Below, piece after piece: positions 41,846 to 52,563 of a stretch of DNA of 64,000 bases. The stretch is taken from the NCBI GenBank assembly GCA_965277495.1, contig OZ255824.1:1-64000 (forward strand), written 5' to 3'. The position numbers and the translations under genes were made by a program. This stretch comes from CAHJXG01 sp965277495 (GTDB taxonomy: Bacteria; Pseudomonadota; Alphaproteobacteria; Acetobacterales; Acetobacteraceae). A model generated the notes under the pieces. That model saw only the letters and a list, made by a program, of their open reading frames with translations. It ran no database searches and had not been told where the DNA came from. How positions within the stretch are numbered: the first letter of the stretch is position 1; every line of letters begins with the position of its first letter.

Positions 41846-43179
41846 GCGCCACGCTCGAACCGCGCCCGGTCGGCCGGCATCATGCGGACGACCATGTGCA
41901 CGCCGTCTTCGCCGTCGCGGCGCTCCATGACCTCGCCGTGCTGATACAGCCACGCCATCCGTGCCCCATCCGAGGCCGGCAGCAAGTAGTCCGCGACCTC
42001 CATTCCCGCTGAGATGCGGGCGTCGATCGCATCGGAGAGCGTGGGCAGGCCGTCGCCAGTGATGGCGGAAACCGCAATGCAGCCCTCCCGCACGGGGACG
42101 GCGGCCGACCCGCCCATCAGGTCGGCCTTGTTCAGCACCTCGATCGTGCGCGACGGCCAATCCACGTCGAGCGTGCCGTCCTTCACCATGCCGTCGAGCA
42201 CCTGGACGACGTCCGCCCGCTGCGCCGCGCTGTCGGGATGCGCCACGTCGCGCACGTGCAGGATGATGTCGGCCTGGCTGACTTCCTCCAGGGTCGCACG
42301 GAACGCCGCGACCAGTTCGGTCGGCAGGTCGCTGATGAACCCCACCGTGTCCGACAGGATCACCCGGCGGTGCGACGGAAGCTGCATGGCGCGCATTGTC
42401 GGGTCGAGCGTCGCGAAAAGCTGGTCCTGCGCATGCACCTCCGCCCCGGTCAGCGCATTGAACAGCGTGCTTTTGCCCGCATTGGTATAGCCGACCAGGG
42501 CGACGATGGGATACGGCACGCGCTGCCGGGCGCTGCGGTGCAGCCCGCGGGTCCGCCGCACCTGCTCCAGCTCCTTTTTCACCCGCACGATGCGGTCGCC
42601 GATCAGCCGCCGGTCGGCCTCGATCTGCGTCTCGCCGGGGCCGCCGAGGAAGCCGAAGCCGCCGCGCTGCCGCTCCAAGTGTGTCCAGGACCGCACGAGC
42701 CGGCTGCGCTGGTATTCGAGGTGCGCCAGTTCGACCTGCATGGCGCCTTCCTTGGTGCGGGCGCGTTCCCCGAAGATGTCCAGGATCAGGCCGGTTCGGT
42801 CGATGACCTTGCAATCCCAGGCCCGCTCCAGGTTGCGCTGCTGCACCGGGCTGAGTTGGGCGTCTACGACGGCCACGGCGACGTCCTCGGCCTTGATGGC
42901 CTGGCCGAGCGTTTCGACCTGGCCCTGGCCCAGCAATGTCGCCGACCGCCGGGTCCGCAGCGGCGGGATGGCGGTGTGCACCACCACCAGCCCGATTGAC
43001 GCCGCGAGCCCGACCGCCTCGGCCAATTGGGCGTCTGCCGCGCGCGAGGCGTCCTGCCGGAAGGGCTTTTCCCATGGCAGGACGACCGCCGCGCGGGTTG
43101 GCGGCGCAGAGGTATCAGCCGCCGCTACCGCCAGAATCCGCCTCCTGCGTTGCGCCGGCTTCGACCTTGCTCGCGTCAA
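41842..43179 (-). CDS. hflX: GTPase HflX
   Basis: Ribosome-splitting GTPase induced by stress. The product has the N-terminal HflX domain and the linker block RTGLILDIFGERARTKEG. G1 is GYTNAGKST (230-238 of the long form), followed by DTVGFISDLP and NKADLMGG. The start is unclear: TTG 43179 gives 445 residues but has no Shine-Dalgarno and overlaps hfq by 65 bp. A perfect AGGAGG (plus-strand 43141-43146) sits 3 and 6 bases before in-frame ATT (43137) and CTG (43134) codons. Those rare starts would give about 430 residues and preserve the domain. Confidence 0.93.
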   Translation of the reverse strand: MTRARSKPAQRRRRILAVAAADTSAPPTRAAVVLPWEKPFRQDASRAADAQLAEAVGLAASIGLVVVHTAIPPLRTRRSATLLGQGQVETLGQAIKAEDVAVAVVDAQLSPVQQRNLERAWDCKVIDRTGLILDIFGERARTKEGAMQVELAHLEYQRSRLVRSWTHLERQRGGFGFLGGPGETQIEADRRLIGDRIVRVKKELEQVRRTRGLHRSARQRVPYPIVALVGYTNAGKSTLFNALTGAEVHAQDQLFATLDPTMRAMQLPSHRRVILSDTVGFISDLPTELVAAFRATLEEVSQADIILHVRDVAHPDSAAQRADVVQVLDGMVKDGTLDVDWPSRTIEVLNKADLMGGSAAVPVREGCIAVSAITGDGLPTLSDAIDARISAGMEVADYLLPASDGARMAWLYQHGEVMERRDGEDGVHMVVRMMPADRARFERGA

Positions 43180-43399
43180 AAAGCTGGATCGGCGCGCCCG
43201 GCATCACGGTGCTGATCGCGTGCTTATAGACGAGCTGGGTATGCCCATCCCGGCGCAGCAGGACCGAAAAGTTATCGAACCAAGTGATGATGCCCTGGAG
43301 CTTGACCCCGTTCACCAGGAATACCGTTACTGGGGTTTTGGATTTGCGCACATGGTTCAGGAACACGTCCTGAACGTTCTGCGATTTCTCAGTGGCCAC
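43115..43399 (-). CDS. hfq: RNA chaperone Hfq
   Basis: Hexameric Sm-like protein pairing small RNAs with mRNAs. The 94-residue product starts MATEKSQNVQDVFLNHVRKSK, with Sm1 (VTVFLVNGVKLQG, IITWFDNFSVLLRRDG) and Sm2 (QLVYKHAISTVMP) intact. The C-terminal tail is short and Gly/Ser-rich (EADSGGSGG), typical of Alphaproteobacteria. Its 3' end overlaps the annotated hflX start. A 392-bp noncoding stretch precedes it. Confidence 0.98.
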   Translation of the reverse strand: MATEKSQNVQDVFLNHVRKSKTPVTVFLVNGVKLQGIITWFDNFSVLLRRDGHTQLVYKHAISTVMPGAPIQLFDASKVEAGATQEADSGGSGG

Positions 43400-43791
43400 G
43401 TTCGTGTCCTTTTTGTTGTTGCGGGCCGCGCATTCCGCCGGCTCCGCAAAGGCATTGCCGCAAACCCGGATATGGGCCGGCCTCTTGATCCTAGCAACGC
43501 CGCCCGATCAAGCAAGCTGCGAAGGCGCATGGCCGCAATTCTAACTGCACCCTTGTCTTGGGTTCGCATGGCGATCTGGGCTGCGATGCCGCGGGCGGCC
43601 TTGCGTCGGTGAAGATCTGCTATTTGGGAAATAAGGTCGGTTGATGCCTTCAACCAGGGCGCGCCTGCGTTCACACGAAATCCAGGCTGAAGCGTCCCAC
43701 GATAGAATAGCAGCGAGCCTGATCGGTGCATTTTACGATTGGTGATTTAACGATATGCCGGCCTATTCACGTTGTAAAAACTACTTGTTGG
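43400..43791. other. 392-bp region between the methyltransferase gene and hfq, no convincing gene
   Basis: Both flanking genes read on the minus strand, so this interval should hold the hfq promoter. Minus-strand TTGCTT (43510-43515) and TAGGAT (43488-43493), 16 bp apart, are a candidate pair. An open frame of 124 codons (43357-43731, minus) overlaps hfq and has no recognisable domain. The 43690-43791 part is AT-rich without a hairpin plus T-run. Presence of a small RNA cannot be excluded. Confidence 0.4.
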
Positions 43792-45273
43792 CTATTGTCG
43801 ACGTAAACGTCTCCAAGCGGCAAAGATGCTTTTCCGTTCTTGCGGCTCAGGTTTTGGAGTTTCGATTGGAACGATTGCCTGGGCGAGCACTTGGTTGACC
43901 TCGCGGCTCAACGCCTGGGCACGCTCGGCAACGTCGGCCGGCACTGCACTCATTCGGCCTGATTGAGACACTGTTTCAGCCGCGGCCAGTTGGGCTAAGC
44001 AGAAAGCGGCGGTTTCGGCCTGACCGGCTCGCAATAGCGCCCCGGCTTGTTCCAACAACGCTGGCCAGACAAGAACCGTCGCTTCTTGGAAGTAGTCTGG
44101 CGCCACACGGATGCTGTGCGCTAAAATTTCATGCGCAAGGGCAAATCCAGCAGCCGCAACCTCTCCGGGCAGCGCGCCCTGCGCTGCGGCCATGGCACGA
44201 TAGAACAAGATAGGGCCAAGCGGGAACGGTGCCGCTACCATGTAGGTGTCGAGCCCCGAAACAGGCAATATAGCCTTCCGCACTGCTTCTGGATCGCGGA
44301 GCGTGAAGCCGTAATGCTCCTGGATTAATTCTTGCAATTCAGCATCGACAGGCACCGCGTCTTTCAGGCGTCCGTCATTCACCAGCTCCTTCAATAGGCG
44401 ATATCCGAACCCGAACCGCAGATCGATCCCCATCGCTTTGATAGCCCACCGGCGTTCAAGATAGGAGATATACCCGCGGCGCAGCGCTCCGGGATCATCA
44501 TGCAGCTTGAGCGTTGCATCGGAAGCCCAGGCAATCAGCCGCTGCCCTGCCGCATCCACTCGCACATGCGCGAACCCTGCGCTTCGGAGCAGCCGATCCA
44601 ACGCGACCTGACTCAGCAGCAACTTATGGAGGCCTGGTGACAGCGTGGAGAGCACGAAACTGAGCGAACTTTCCGGCATGACGTATCCGGCATTGGGCGT
44701 GGTCAGCACGACCGTCCCGCCCGGCGCGAGATGCTGCCTGAGCTCCTGCACGAAGGCGGCTGGATCGAGTACGTGCTCGATCACTTCGGACGAAAGCACT
44801 ACGTCGAAAAGCTGCTTCTGCAAGGACGGAACCTCTGCCAGCAGGGCCACATGGAGTTCGACACCCAACATCTCTGCGCCAAGGCGTCCGAATTCGGACG
44901 GTTCGACCCCAACTGCCTCGCCGCCGACGACGCTCTGCCAATAATCGAGGGTGAAGCCGAAACCGCAGCCGACATCGAGCAGGCGCGATGCGCCCGGGCT
45001 GCGTGCACGCTCCGCAGGGTGGATCATTGCATCGATGCCAGCGCCTAGCTGAACGTAATGCCGCCAGCCGAGTGGGGAGGAGTGGTCGTTGCTGAACTCG
45101 TGGAACGTGCCTTCTGGCACGAGGAGCGACTGGCAGGCAGCGCATCTATAGTAATGCAGCACCTCGCCGAGCGCCCAAGAGTTGTTCGCGCTGACAACTA
45201 AGGAATGCGGCCCCCTGCTGCCACAACAAGGGCAAACTGCCGCTGACGATGGACCCGGCGTCCAGTCGAGCAT
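43792..45273 (-). CDS. Zinc-ribbon class I SAM-dependent methyltransferase
   Basis: 493 residues. The N-terminus has a four-cysteine zinc ribbon (CPCC at 14-17, CAAC at 44-47). Next comes a Rossmann methyltransferase with motif I LLDVGCGFGFTLDY (98-111), VGVEPSEFG, the post-I block FDVVLSSEVIEHV and LAPGGTVVLTTPN. The ~200-residue C-terminal part is helical and not recognised. The arrangement resembles methyltransferases of cell-surface glycan or small-molecule pathways, but no such genes are adjacent and the substrate is unknown. It interrupts the otherwise usual dat-hfq adjacency, which hints at insertion. Gaps on both sides (392 and 146 bp) fit an independent unit. Confidence 0.82.
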   Translation of the reverse strand: MLDWTPGPSSAAVCPCCGSRGPHSLVVSANNSWALGEVLHYYRCAACQSLLVPEGTFHEFSNDHSSPLGWRHYVQLGAGIDAMIHPAERARSPGASRLLDVGCGFGFTLDYWQSVVGGEAVGVEPSEFGRLGAEMLGVELHVALLAEVPSLQKQLFDVVLSSEVIEHVLDPAAFVQELRQHLAPGGTVVLTTPNAGYVMPESSLSFVLSTLSPGLHKLLLSQVALDRLLRSAGFAHVRVDAAGQRLIAWASDATLKLHDDPGALRRGYISYLERRWAIKAMGIDLRFGFGYRLLKELVNDGRLKDAVPVDAELQELIQEHYGFTLRDPEAVRKAILPVSGLDTYMVAAPFPLGPILFYRAMAAAQGALPGEVAAAGFALAHEILAHSIRVAPDYFQEATVLVWPALLEQAGALLRAGQAETAAFCLAQLAAAETVSQSGRMSAVPADVAERAQALSREVNQVLAQAIVPIETPKPEPQERKSIFAAWRRLRRQ

Positions 45274-45419
45274 CAGGGTTCGCCGCCAGCTTGCGCCTGA
45301 TTGCTGTCAACCGCGTGATTACTCAGAATTGGGGTGTCATGATGCTTCATATAGTCAGCTCCAAGCTTGTCGGGAAAGCTCGCGCACGCCGCCCGCGCGC
45401 CAGCGAGAACAACGACAGC

Positions 45420-46286
45420 CTACGCGGCGTTGGATGCCCCATTCACATGCCGGGCAAACAGCGCGAATAGCCTTCGGGTCACCGGGCCAACCTGGCCGTC
45501 GCCGACCGGCTGCGCGTCAATTGCAACGATCGGCTTCACGAAACTGGTGGCGCTGGTGATGAACGCTTCCTGCGCCGCACGCATCTCGGCTTCGCTGAAC
45601 GCCCGTTGCTCGAACGCGACTTCCGCGTCCTGCATGATCGCCAGCAACGCATCGCGCGTGCAGCCCGGCAGGATGCCCTGGTCCAGATGGCGGGTGCGCA
45701 ACCGGCCCTCCGCGTCGACGATCCAGAAGCTGGTCGCGGCGCCCTCGGTCACCATGCCCCCGGCGTCAATCAGGATGGCCTCGACCGCCCCATGCTCCCG
45801 CGCCGCCTGCCGGGCCAGCACGTTCGGCAGCAGGTTGGTCGATTTGATGTCGCACCGTGCCCAGCGCTGGTCGGCATAGGTGATGGCGCTCGCTGTCCAG
45901 GCGTCGATGTCGGTCGGATAGGGCGGGATGCGGCGCACCGTGACCACCACGGCCGGCGGTGTCGCATCGGACGGGAATGCATGGTCGCGCCGGGCGACGC
46001 CGCGCGTCACCTGCATATACAATAGACCGTCGCGCACCCGGTTGCGCCGTGCGACCTCGTTCAAGACGTGCAGCAGCGCTGCCCGCGGCATCGGCATCGC
46101 GATCCGGATTTCGCCGAGCGACCGCTCCAACCGCCCCAAATGCCGCTCGCTGTCGATGAACCGGCCGCGATAGAGGTGCACGACCTCGTAAACGCCGTCC
46201 CCGAACTGGTAGCCGCGGTCTTCGACGTTCACGCTGGCCTCGCCCTGCGGCAGGTAGCGTCCGTTGACGTAGGCGATCCGGCTCAA
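45420..46286 (-). CDS. dat: D-amino-acid aminotransferase (PLP class IV)
   Basis: Transaminase supplying D-glutamate or D-alanine from keto acids. The 288-residue product has the class IV features YVNGRYLPQGEASVNVEDRGYQFGDGVYEVV, GLLYMQVTRG, KSTNLLPNVLARQAA and GAATSFWIVD. The branched-chain aminotransferases share the fold, but length and MQVTRGVA favour Dat. Start is TTG 46286, overlapping the ntrX stop as TTGA. Position after ntrX is standard in Alphaproteobacteria. Confidence 0.93.
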   Translation of the reverse strand: MSRIAYVNGRYLPQGEASVNVEDRGYQFGDGVYEVVHLYRGRFIDSERHLGRLERSLGEIRIAMPMPRAALLHVLNEVARRNRVRDGLLYMQVTRGVARRDHAFPSDATPPAVVVTVRRIPPYPTDIDAWTASAITYADQRWARCDIKSTNLLPNVLARQAAREHGAVEAILIDAGGMVTEGAATSFWIVDAEGRLRTRHLDQGILPGCTRDALLAIMQDAEVAFEQRAFSEAEMRAAQEAFITSATSFVKPIVAIDAQPVGDGQVGPVTRRLFALFARHVNGASNAA

Positions 46287-47680
46287 GCGGCCCCGCGGTC
46301 GTCGGAGTTGACCCCCAACTGTTTCAACTTGCGGTGCAGCGCGCTTCGTTCCATGCCGACGAACCCGGCCGTGCGGCTGATGTTGCCGCCGAACCGCAGC
46401 AATTGCGCCTGCAAGTACTGCGTCTCGAACAAATCCCGCGCCTCCCGCAATGGCAGTCCCATGAGGTCGGCCGTCGGGTCGAAGTTCAACAGCGCCGGGG
46501 CGCCCTGGCTGATTTCGGCGGGCAGCATCTCCGCCCGGATGCTGTCGGCGGTCCCGCCCGGCGCCATGATCAACAGCCAGTCCATCAGGTTGCGAAGCTG
46601 CCGGACATTGCCGGGCCAGTCATAGGCCTGCAGCGCCGTCGTGGCGTCGGTCGACAGCTCGCGCCCCGGCATGCCCGACGTCTCGGCCGAACGTTCGAGG
46701 AAATAGCGTGCGAGCTCCGGCACGTCCTCGCGCCGCTCCTTCAGGCTCGGCATGCGGATCGGCACCACGGCCAAACGGTAATAAAGGTCCTCGCGGAACC
46801 GCGCGCTGCTGATTTCCGCCTGCAGGTCGCGGTTGGTGGTGGCCAGCACCCGCACGTCGACCTTCACCCGCGACGACCCGCCCAGCCGTTCGAAGGTTTG
46901 GTCCTGCAGCGCGCGCACGATCTTGCCCTGGGTCTCGAGCGGCATGTCCGAAACCTCGTCCAGCAGCAGCGTCCCCCCGTGCGCGCGTTCCAGCACCCCG
47001 GCCCGGCGCGGCGTCGCCAGCGGATCAGGCCCGGCCTCAACCCCGAACAGCTCCTCCTCGAAACGCGCCGGGTTGAGGGTGGCGCAGTTCAACGCCACGA
47101 ACGGCCCGTCCGCCCGGCGCGAGCGCGCGTGCACCATGCGGGCCGCGACCTCCTTGCCCGATCCCGCCGGGCCGCTGATCAATACGCGGGACCCGGTCGG
47201 CGCCACCCGCTCCAGGGCGGCGCGCAACGAGGTGATCGCTGGGCTGTGCCCTGTCAGGTTCGACTCGAAACCGGCGCGAAGCCGCAGTTCGGCGTTCTCC
47301 TGCGCCAGCCGCGCGGCTTCGAGCGCCCGGCGGACGATCAGCAGCAGCCGGTCCGACTTGAACGGCTTCTCGATGAAATCGTAGGCCCCGAGCTGAATCG
47401 CCGCGACCGCGGTCTCGATGGTGCCATGGCCGGATATCATGACGACAGGCACATGCGGCTCTTCCGACAGCAGGCCCTTCAGGATGCCGAGGCCATCGAG
47501 CCGCGACCCTTGCAGCCAGATATCGAGGATCACCAGCGAGGGCCGCCGCATACGGAACGCCGCCAGCGCCGTATCGGAGTCGGCGGCCTGGCGCACGGTA
47601 TAGCCCTCGTCCTCCAGGATGCCTTCGATCAGCATCCGGATGTCGGGTTCGTCATCGACGATGAGGATTTCGTTTGCCAT
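46283..47680 (-). CDS. ntrX: Nitrogen regulation response regulator NtrX, lacking GAFTGA
   Basis: Response regulator of the NtrY-NtrX system affecting nitrogen, redox and envelope functions. The 465-residue product has a receiver with Asp53 in ILDIWLQGS and an AAA+ domain with Walker A GPAGSGKE (170-177) and LLLDEVSD. A Fis-type helix-turn-helix closes it (FGGNISRTAGFVGMERSALHRKLK). The L1 loop that should carry GAFTGA reads FGVEAGPDPLATPRRAG instead, so contact with sigma54 is doubtful. Start set at ATG 47680. It is preceded by ntrY, whose stop is 2 bp away. Confidence 0.95.
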   Translation of the reverse strand: MANEILIVDDEPDIRMLIEGILEDEGYTVRQAADSDTALAAFRMRRPSLVILDIWLQGSRLDGLGILKGLLSEEPHVPVVMISGHGTIETAVAAIQLGAYDFIEKPFKSDRLLLIVRRALEAARLAQENAELRLRAGFESNLTGHSPAITSLRAALERVAPTGSRVLISGPAGSGKEVAARMVHARSRRADGPFVALNCATLNPARFEEELFGVEAGPDPLATPRRAGVLERAHGGTLLLDEVSDMPLETQGKIVRALQDQTFERLGGSSRVKVDVRVLATTNRDLQAEISSARFREDLYYRLAVVPIRMPSLKERREDVPELARYFLERSAETSGMPGRELSTDATTALQAYDWPGNVRQLRNLMDWLLIMAPGGTADSIRAEMLPAEISQGAPALLNFDPTADLMGLPLREARDLFETQYLQAQLLRFGGNISRTAGFVGMERSALHRKLKQLGVNSDDRGAA

Positions 47681-47682
47681 TG

Positions 47683-49920
47683 CTACGCCTTCACCGCTGC
47701 GGCCACCAGCAGCGGCAACGACAGCGTCGCCATCGCGCCGGGCCCGTCGGCGCAATCGTCCAGCGCCAAGCTTCCACCGTGGTCTTCCATGATCTTCTTC
47801 ACGATCGCCAAACCAAGCCCCGTGCCCTTGGGCTTATGCGTCACATAGGGTTCGGTCAGGCTCTCGCGATCCTTCTCCGGCAAGCCCACCCCGTCATCGC
47901 GCACCTGGAACATCACCCGGGCGTCGACTGCATGAACGGAGATGCCGATGTGCCCAACCGGCTCCCCCGGGGGCCGCGGACGCATGGCCACCGCATCGGC
48001 CGCGTTCTGCAGCAGGTTGGTCAACGCCTGGCCGACCAGGCGGCGGTCGCATACCGTCATGGGACCGCGCTCCGGGATATCGGTGGTCCAGACGATCTCC
48101 GGACGGGCACTGCGCTGCAGCACGAGCGCCTCACGCGCGATGCGCCCGGCATCCTCGGGCCGCAGCACCGGCTGCGGCATTCGGGCGAACGCCGAAAACT
48201 CGTCCACCATGCGGCCGATATCGCCGACATGGCGCACGATGGTGTCGGCGCACTGCACGAACGTCTCTGGATCAGAGGTGATCTCCTTTGAAAAGCGCCG
48301 CTTCAGCCGCTCCGCCGAGAGCTGGATCGGCGTCAGCGGGTTCTTGATCTCGTGCGCGATCCGCCGGGCCACGTCGGCCCAGGCGGCCTTGCGCTGGGCC
48401 GATTGCAACTCGGTGATGTCGTCAAAGGTCACGACATAGCCATCCGGCTGGCTGCTGCGCAAATCCGTGGCGATGCGGACCAACAGGATGCGGCGGCGCG
48501 ACGGCGGGCCGATCTGCACTTCGGCGGTCCGCGCACGCTCGGGCTGGTCGTCGACTTGGTTCAGCAGGGCCGCGAATTCCGGCACCACTTCGCCCAGCGG
48601 CAGGCCAATCGCCGCCATCAGGTCCATGCCGACCAGTTCGCTTGCGGCCCGGTTCGGCAGCTCGACATGCCCGGACGAGTCCAGCCCGATCACTCCGGCC
48701 GACACGCCCGCCAGCACCGTCTCGGTAAAGCGCCGGCGCTCATCGATCTGGCTGTAGGCGTCCATCAGCTCGGTGCGCTGCGCCGCCAACTGGCCGGTCA
48801 TGCGGTTAAAGGCGCGCGACAGCCCGGCAACCTCGTCCTGGCTCTGGATTTCGGGGACCCGCACCGACAGGTCGCCGGCCCGGACCCGTTCGGCGGCCAG
48901 GATCAAGCGTCCGACAGGCCGGGCGATCTGGTTGGCCAGCACCAGCCCGATCAACACCGCCGCGAACAGCACCAGCAGCGCCACCAGCGCAAAGATCAGC
49001 GCGAACGTGACCTGCAGGCTGGATCGGTTCTCGTCCAACTGCTTGTATTCGGCGACGGCGTGTTCGGTCCGCGACATGTGGTCGAGGATTTCCGGGTCCA
49101 CCGGACGCCCGATCAGCAGCATGTAGCTCGGGGTGGAGTTGAGCTGGACCACCGCGCGCACCCGGCTCTCGTCGGACGACCCGATCACCGCGACGTCGCC
49201 GGTCTTCGCCAGCTCCGTCGCCTCAGCGGGCGGCAGCTCCACCTCCAAGCCCGACATGGGGCCGACGCCGGCGACCACGAGGCCGGTCACCGGATCATAG
49301 ATGATCGCCTCGGTCAGGCCGCGCAGCACGGTCTGCGTCTGCAGTATCTGCCCGAAGGTATAGGCGTTGGTTCCCACGAAGTGCCCGTCGCGCGCCAGGT
49401 CGTTGGCCATGCCCAGTGCGGTCGCGCGTATGTTGTTGCGGTGTTCCTCGAGGTATCCGCGCGACGCCTCCAGGCCTTCATTCAGCGCGGTGCGCACACG
49501 GTCGTTGAACCACGACTGGATGCCGAGGTTGAAGAAGATGGTCGCGAATACCGCCACGACGATGGCCGGGGTCACCGCCACGACGCTGAACAGCAGCACC
49601 AGCCGCACGTGCAGCCGCGACCCGGCCGACCCGCGCCGGCGTTCGACCCAGACGCGGGTGATCCGCCCGGCCAACACGGCGCCCAGCAGCAACACGACCA
49701 CGAGGTTCGCCAGCACCAGGGCGAACATCAGGTTCGGCGTCAACGACACGCCGCCGGACATCATCGCAAACGTCGAAATGCCCAAGGCCAGGGCAAAGGC
49801 TGCCAGCAGAAGCGTAATGAATTTGCCGAGCAGCGCGTCCGTCATGCGGCGCAGCAGCGAGCGGCGCGGCGGCTCCGGACCCGCCGGGCGCAGCGCCTCC
49901 GGCTTGCTGGACGCGTTCAC
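47683..49920 (-). CDS. ntrY: Sensor histidine kinase NtrY
   Basis: Membrane kinase for NtrX. The 745-residue product has hydrophobic segments at about 32-54, 64-86 and 105-130, and another near 305-330. A HAMP linker (NQIARPVGRLILAAERVRAGDLSVRVPE), a PAS domain and the phosphoacceptor block RRIAHEIKNPLTPIQLSAERL follow. N and G boxes are LTNLLQNAADAV and GTGLGLAIVKKI. Start is GTG 49920, 2 bp from the ntrC stop. The intact ATPase implies an active kinase. Confidence 0.96.
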   Translation of the reverse strand: MNASSKPEALRPAGPEPPRRSLLRRMTDALLGKFITLLLAAFALALGISTFAMMSGGVSLTPNLMFALVLANLVVVLLLGAVLAGRITRVWVERRRGSAGSRLHVRLVLLFSVVAVTPAIVVAVFATIFFNLGIQSWFNDRVRTALNEGLEASRGYLEEHRNNIRATALGMANDLARDGHFVGTNAYTFGQILQTQTVLRGLTEAIIYDPVTGLVVAGVGPMSGLEVELPPAEATELAKTGDVAVIGSSDESRVRAVVQLNSTPSYMLLIGRPVDPEILDHMSRTEHAVAEYKQLDENRSSLQVTFALIFALVALLVLFAAVLIGLVLANQIARPVGRLILAAERVRAGDLSVRVPEIQSQDEVAGLSRAFNRMTGQLAAQRTELMDAYSQIDERRRFTETVLAGVSAGVIGLDSSGHVELPNRAASELVGMDLMAAIGLPLGEVVPEFAALLNQVDDQPERARTAEVQIGPPSRRRILLVRIATDLRSSQPDGYVVTFDDITELQSAQRKAAWADVARRIAHEIKNPLTPIQLSAERLKRRFSKEITSDPETFVQCADTIVRHVGDIGRMVDEFSAFARMPQPVLRPEDAGRIAREALVLQRSARPEIVWTTDIPERGPMTVCDRRLVGQALTNLLQNAADAVAMRPRPPGEPVGHIGISVHAVDARVMFQVRDDGVGLPEKDRESLTEPYVTHKPKGTGLGLAIVKKIMEDHGGSLALDDCADGPGAMATLSLPLLVAAAVKA

Positions 49921-49922
49921 CT

Positions 49923-51371
<1,449 letters not shown>

Positions 51372-51381
51372 CTTCGATCCT

Positions 51382-52563
51382 TCAGAGGGCGTCTCCCTCG
51401 GTCTCGGTCATCACCGGCAGGAACATGCGGAATTCCGTCCGGCCGGGACGGCTGTCCACCTCGATCAAACCGCCATGGTCGCCGATGATCTTCGCCACCA
51501 GTGCAAGGCCCAGGCCGCTGCCGGTCGGCTTGTTGGTCACGAACGCCTCGAACAGATGCGGACGGATATCCTCGGGGATGCCCGGCCCGTTGTCGCGGAC
51601 GGTCACGACCAGCGGCAAATGCATCCGGTGATTGCTGCCGGCGACCGCGATCCGCATGCCCTGCTGATAGGCGGTGGTCAGCACGATCTCGCCAGCGTTG
51701 CGGTCGCAAAGCTCTGGGTCGCCGGCGATGGACTCGGCCGCATTCTTCACCAAATTCAGCAGCACCTGCACGAGCTGGTCGCGGTTGGCCCAGGCGGGCG
51801 GCAGCGACGGATCATAGGTCTCCGTCATCTTGATATGCGTCGCAAAGCCGGTGCCGGCCAGCCGCCGCACGTGTTCCAGTACCCGGTGGATGTTCACAGC
51901 CCGGCGCTCGATGGGCTTCTCGCCGAACACCTCCATGCGGTCCACCAAGTCGCGGATACGGTCGGCCTCGTCGCGGATCAGCACCGTGAGCTCGCGGTCC
52001 CCATCGCCCACGCTGGCCTCCAGCAACTGCGCGGCGCCGCGGATGCCCGAGAGCGGGTTCTTCACCTCGTGCGCCAAGATCGCCGACATGCCGGTGACGC
52101 TTCGCGCGGCGCCGCGGAACAGCATCTGGCGGTCCAGCGCCCGCGCCGCCGAGCCGTCCTGCAACGTCAGCAGCACGCAGCCGGGCTCCTCGAGCAAGGC
52201 CGTCGCCTGCACGGTCGTGCCCCGCTTATGAAGGCGCGGACTCTCGAGCGTCAGGTCATGATCCGAGATGGTCGTCCCCTCGTGCCGGACCTGGGAAAGC
52301 AATGCGAACAGCGGGTTGTCATCCGGCAGCAGCGTCGCGAGCGTCATCTGGCGCAGTTGCAGCAGCGATACGCCCAGGAACTGCTCGGCCGCCTGGTTGG
52401 CGTAGCGGAACCGGTTATCGGCATCCAGAAGCACGACGGGCACCGGCAGCGCGCTCAGGATAGCCTGGCCGTCGACGGGTATCGGCAATGGCAACGCCGG
52501 CGTCGGGCGGGGCGACAGCTTTTCCACCAACGCCAGGCGCCCTCGGGTCAGCGCGCCTTTCAC
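51382..52563 (-). CDS. ntrB: Nitrogen regulation sensor kinase NtrB
   Basis: Cytosolic histidine kinase/phosphatase controlled by PII, acting on NtrC. The 393-residue product has a PAS domain (about 30-140) and the H box with His165 in ILAHEVKNPLSGIRGAAQLLE. An N box (LVKNAAESI) and G boxes (DNGPGIPEDI, GSGLGLALVAKII) follow. No membrane segments. Start is GTG 52563, overlapping the dusB stop (GTGA). dusB-ntrB-ntrC is a classic alphaproteobacterial operon. Confidence 0.96.
   Translation of the reverse strand: MKGALTRGRLALVEKLSPRPTPALPLPIPVDGQAILSALPVPVVLLDADNRFRYANQAAEQFLGVSLLQLRQMTLATLLPDDNPLFALLSQVRHEGTTISDHDLTLESPRLHKRGTTVQATALLEEPGCVLLTLQDGSAARALDRQMLFRGAARSVTGMSAILAHEVKNPLSGIRGAAQLLEASVGDGDRELTVLIRDEADRIRDLVDRMEVFGEKPIERRAVNIHRVLEHVRRLAGTGFATHIKMTETYDPSLPPAWANRDQLVQVLLNLVKNAAESIAGDPELCDRNAGEIVLTTAYQQGMRIAVAGSNHRMHLPLVVTVRDNGPGIPEDIRPHLFEAFVTNKPTGSGLGLALVAKIIGDHGGLIEVDSRPGRTEFRMFLPVMTETEGDAL

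Noticed and set aside
43357..43731. 124-codon minus-strand frame upstream of hfq
   Set aside because: Overlaps the start of hfq, has no domain and looks like basic low-information sequence.
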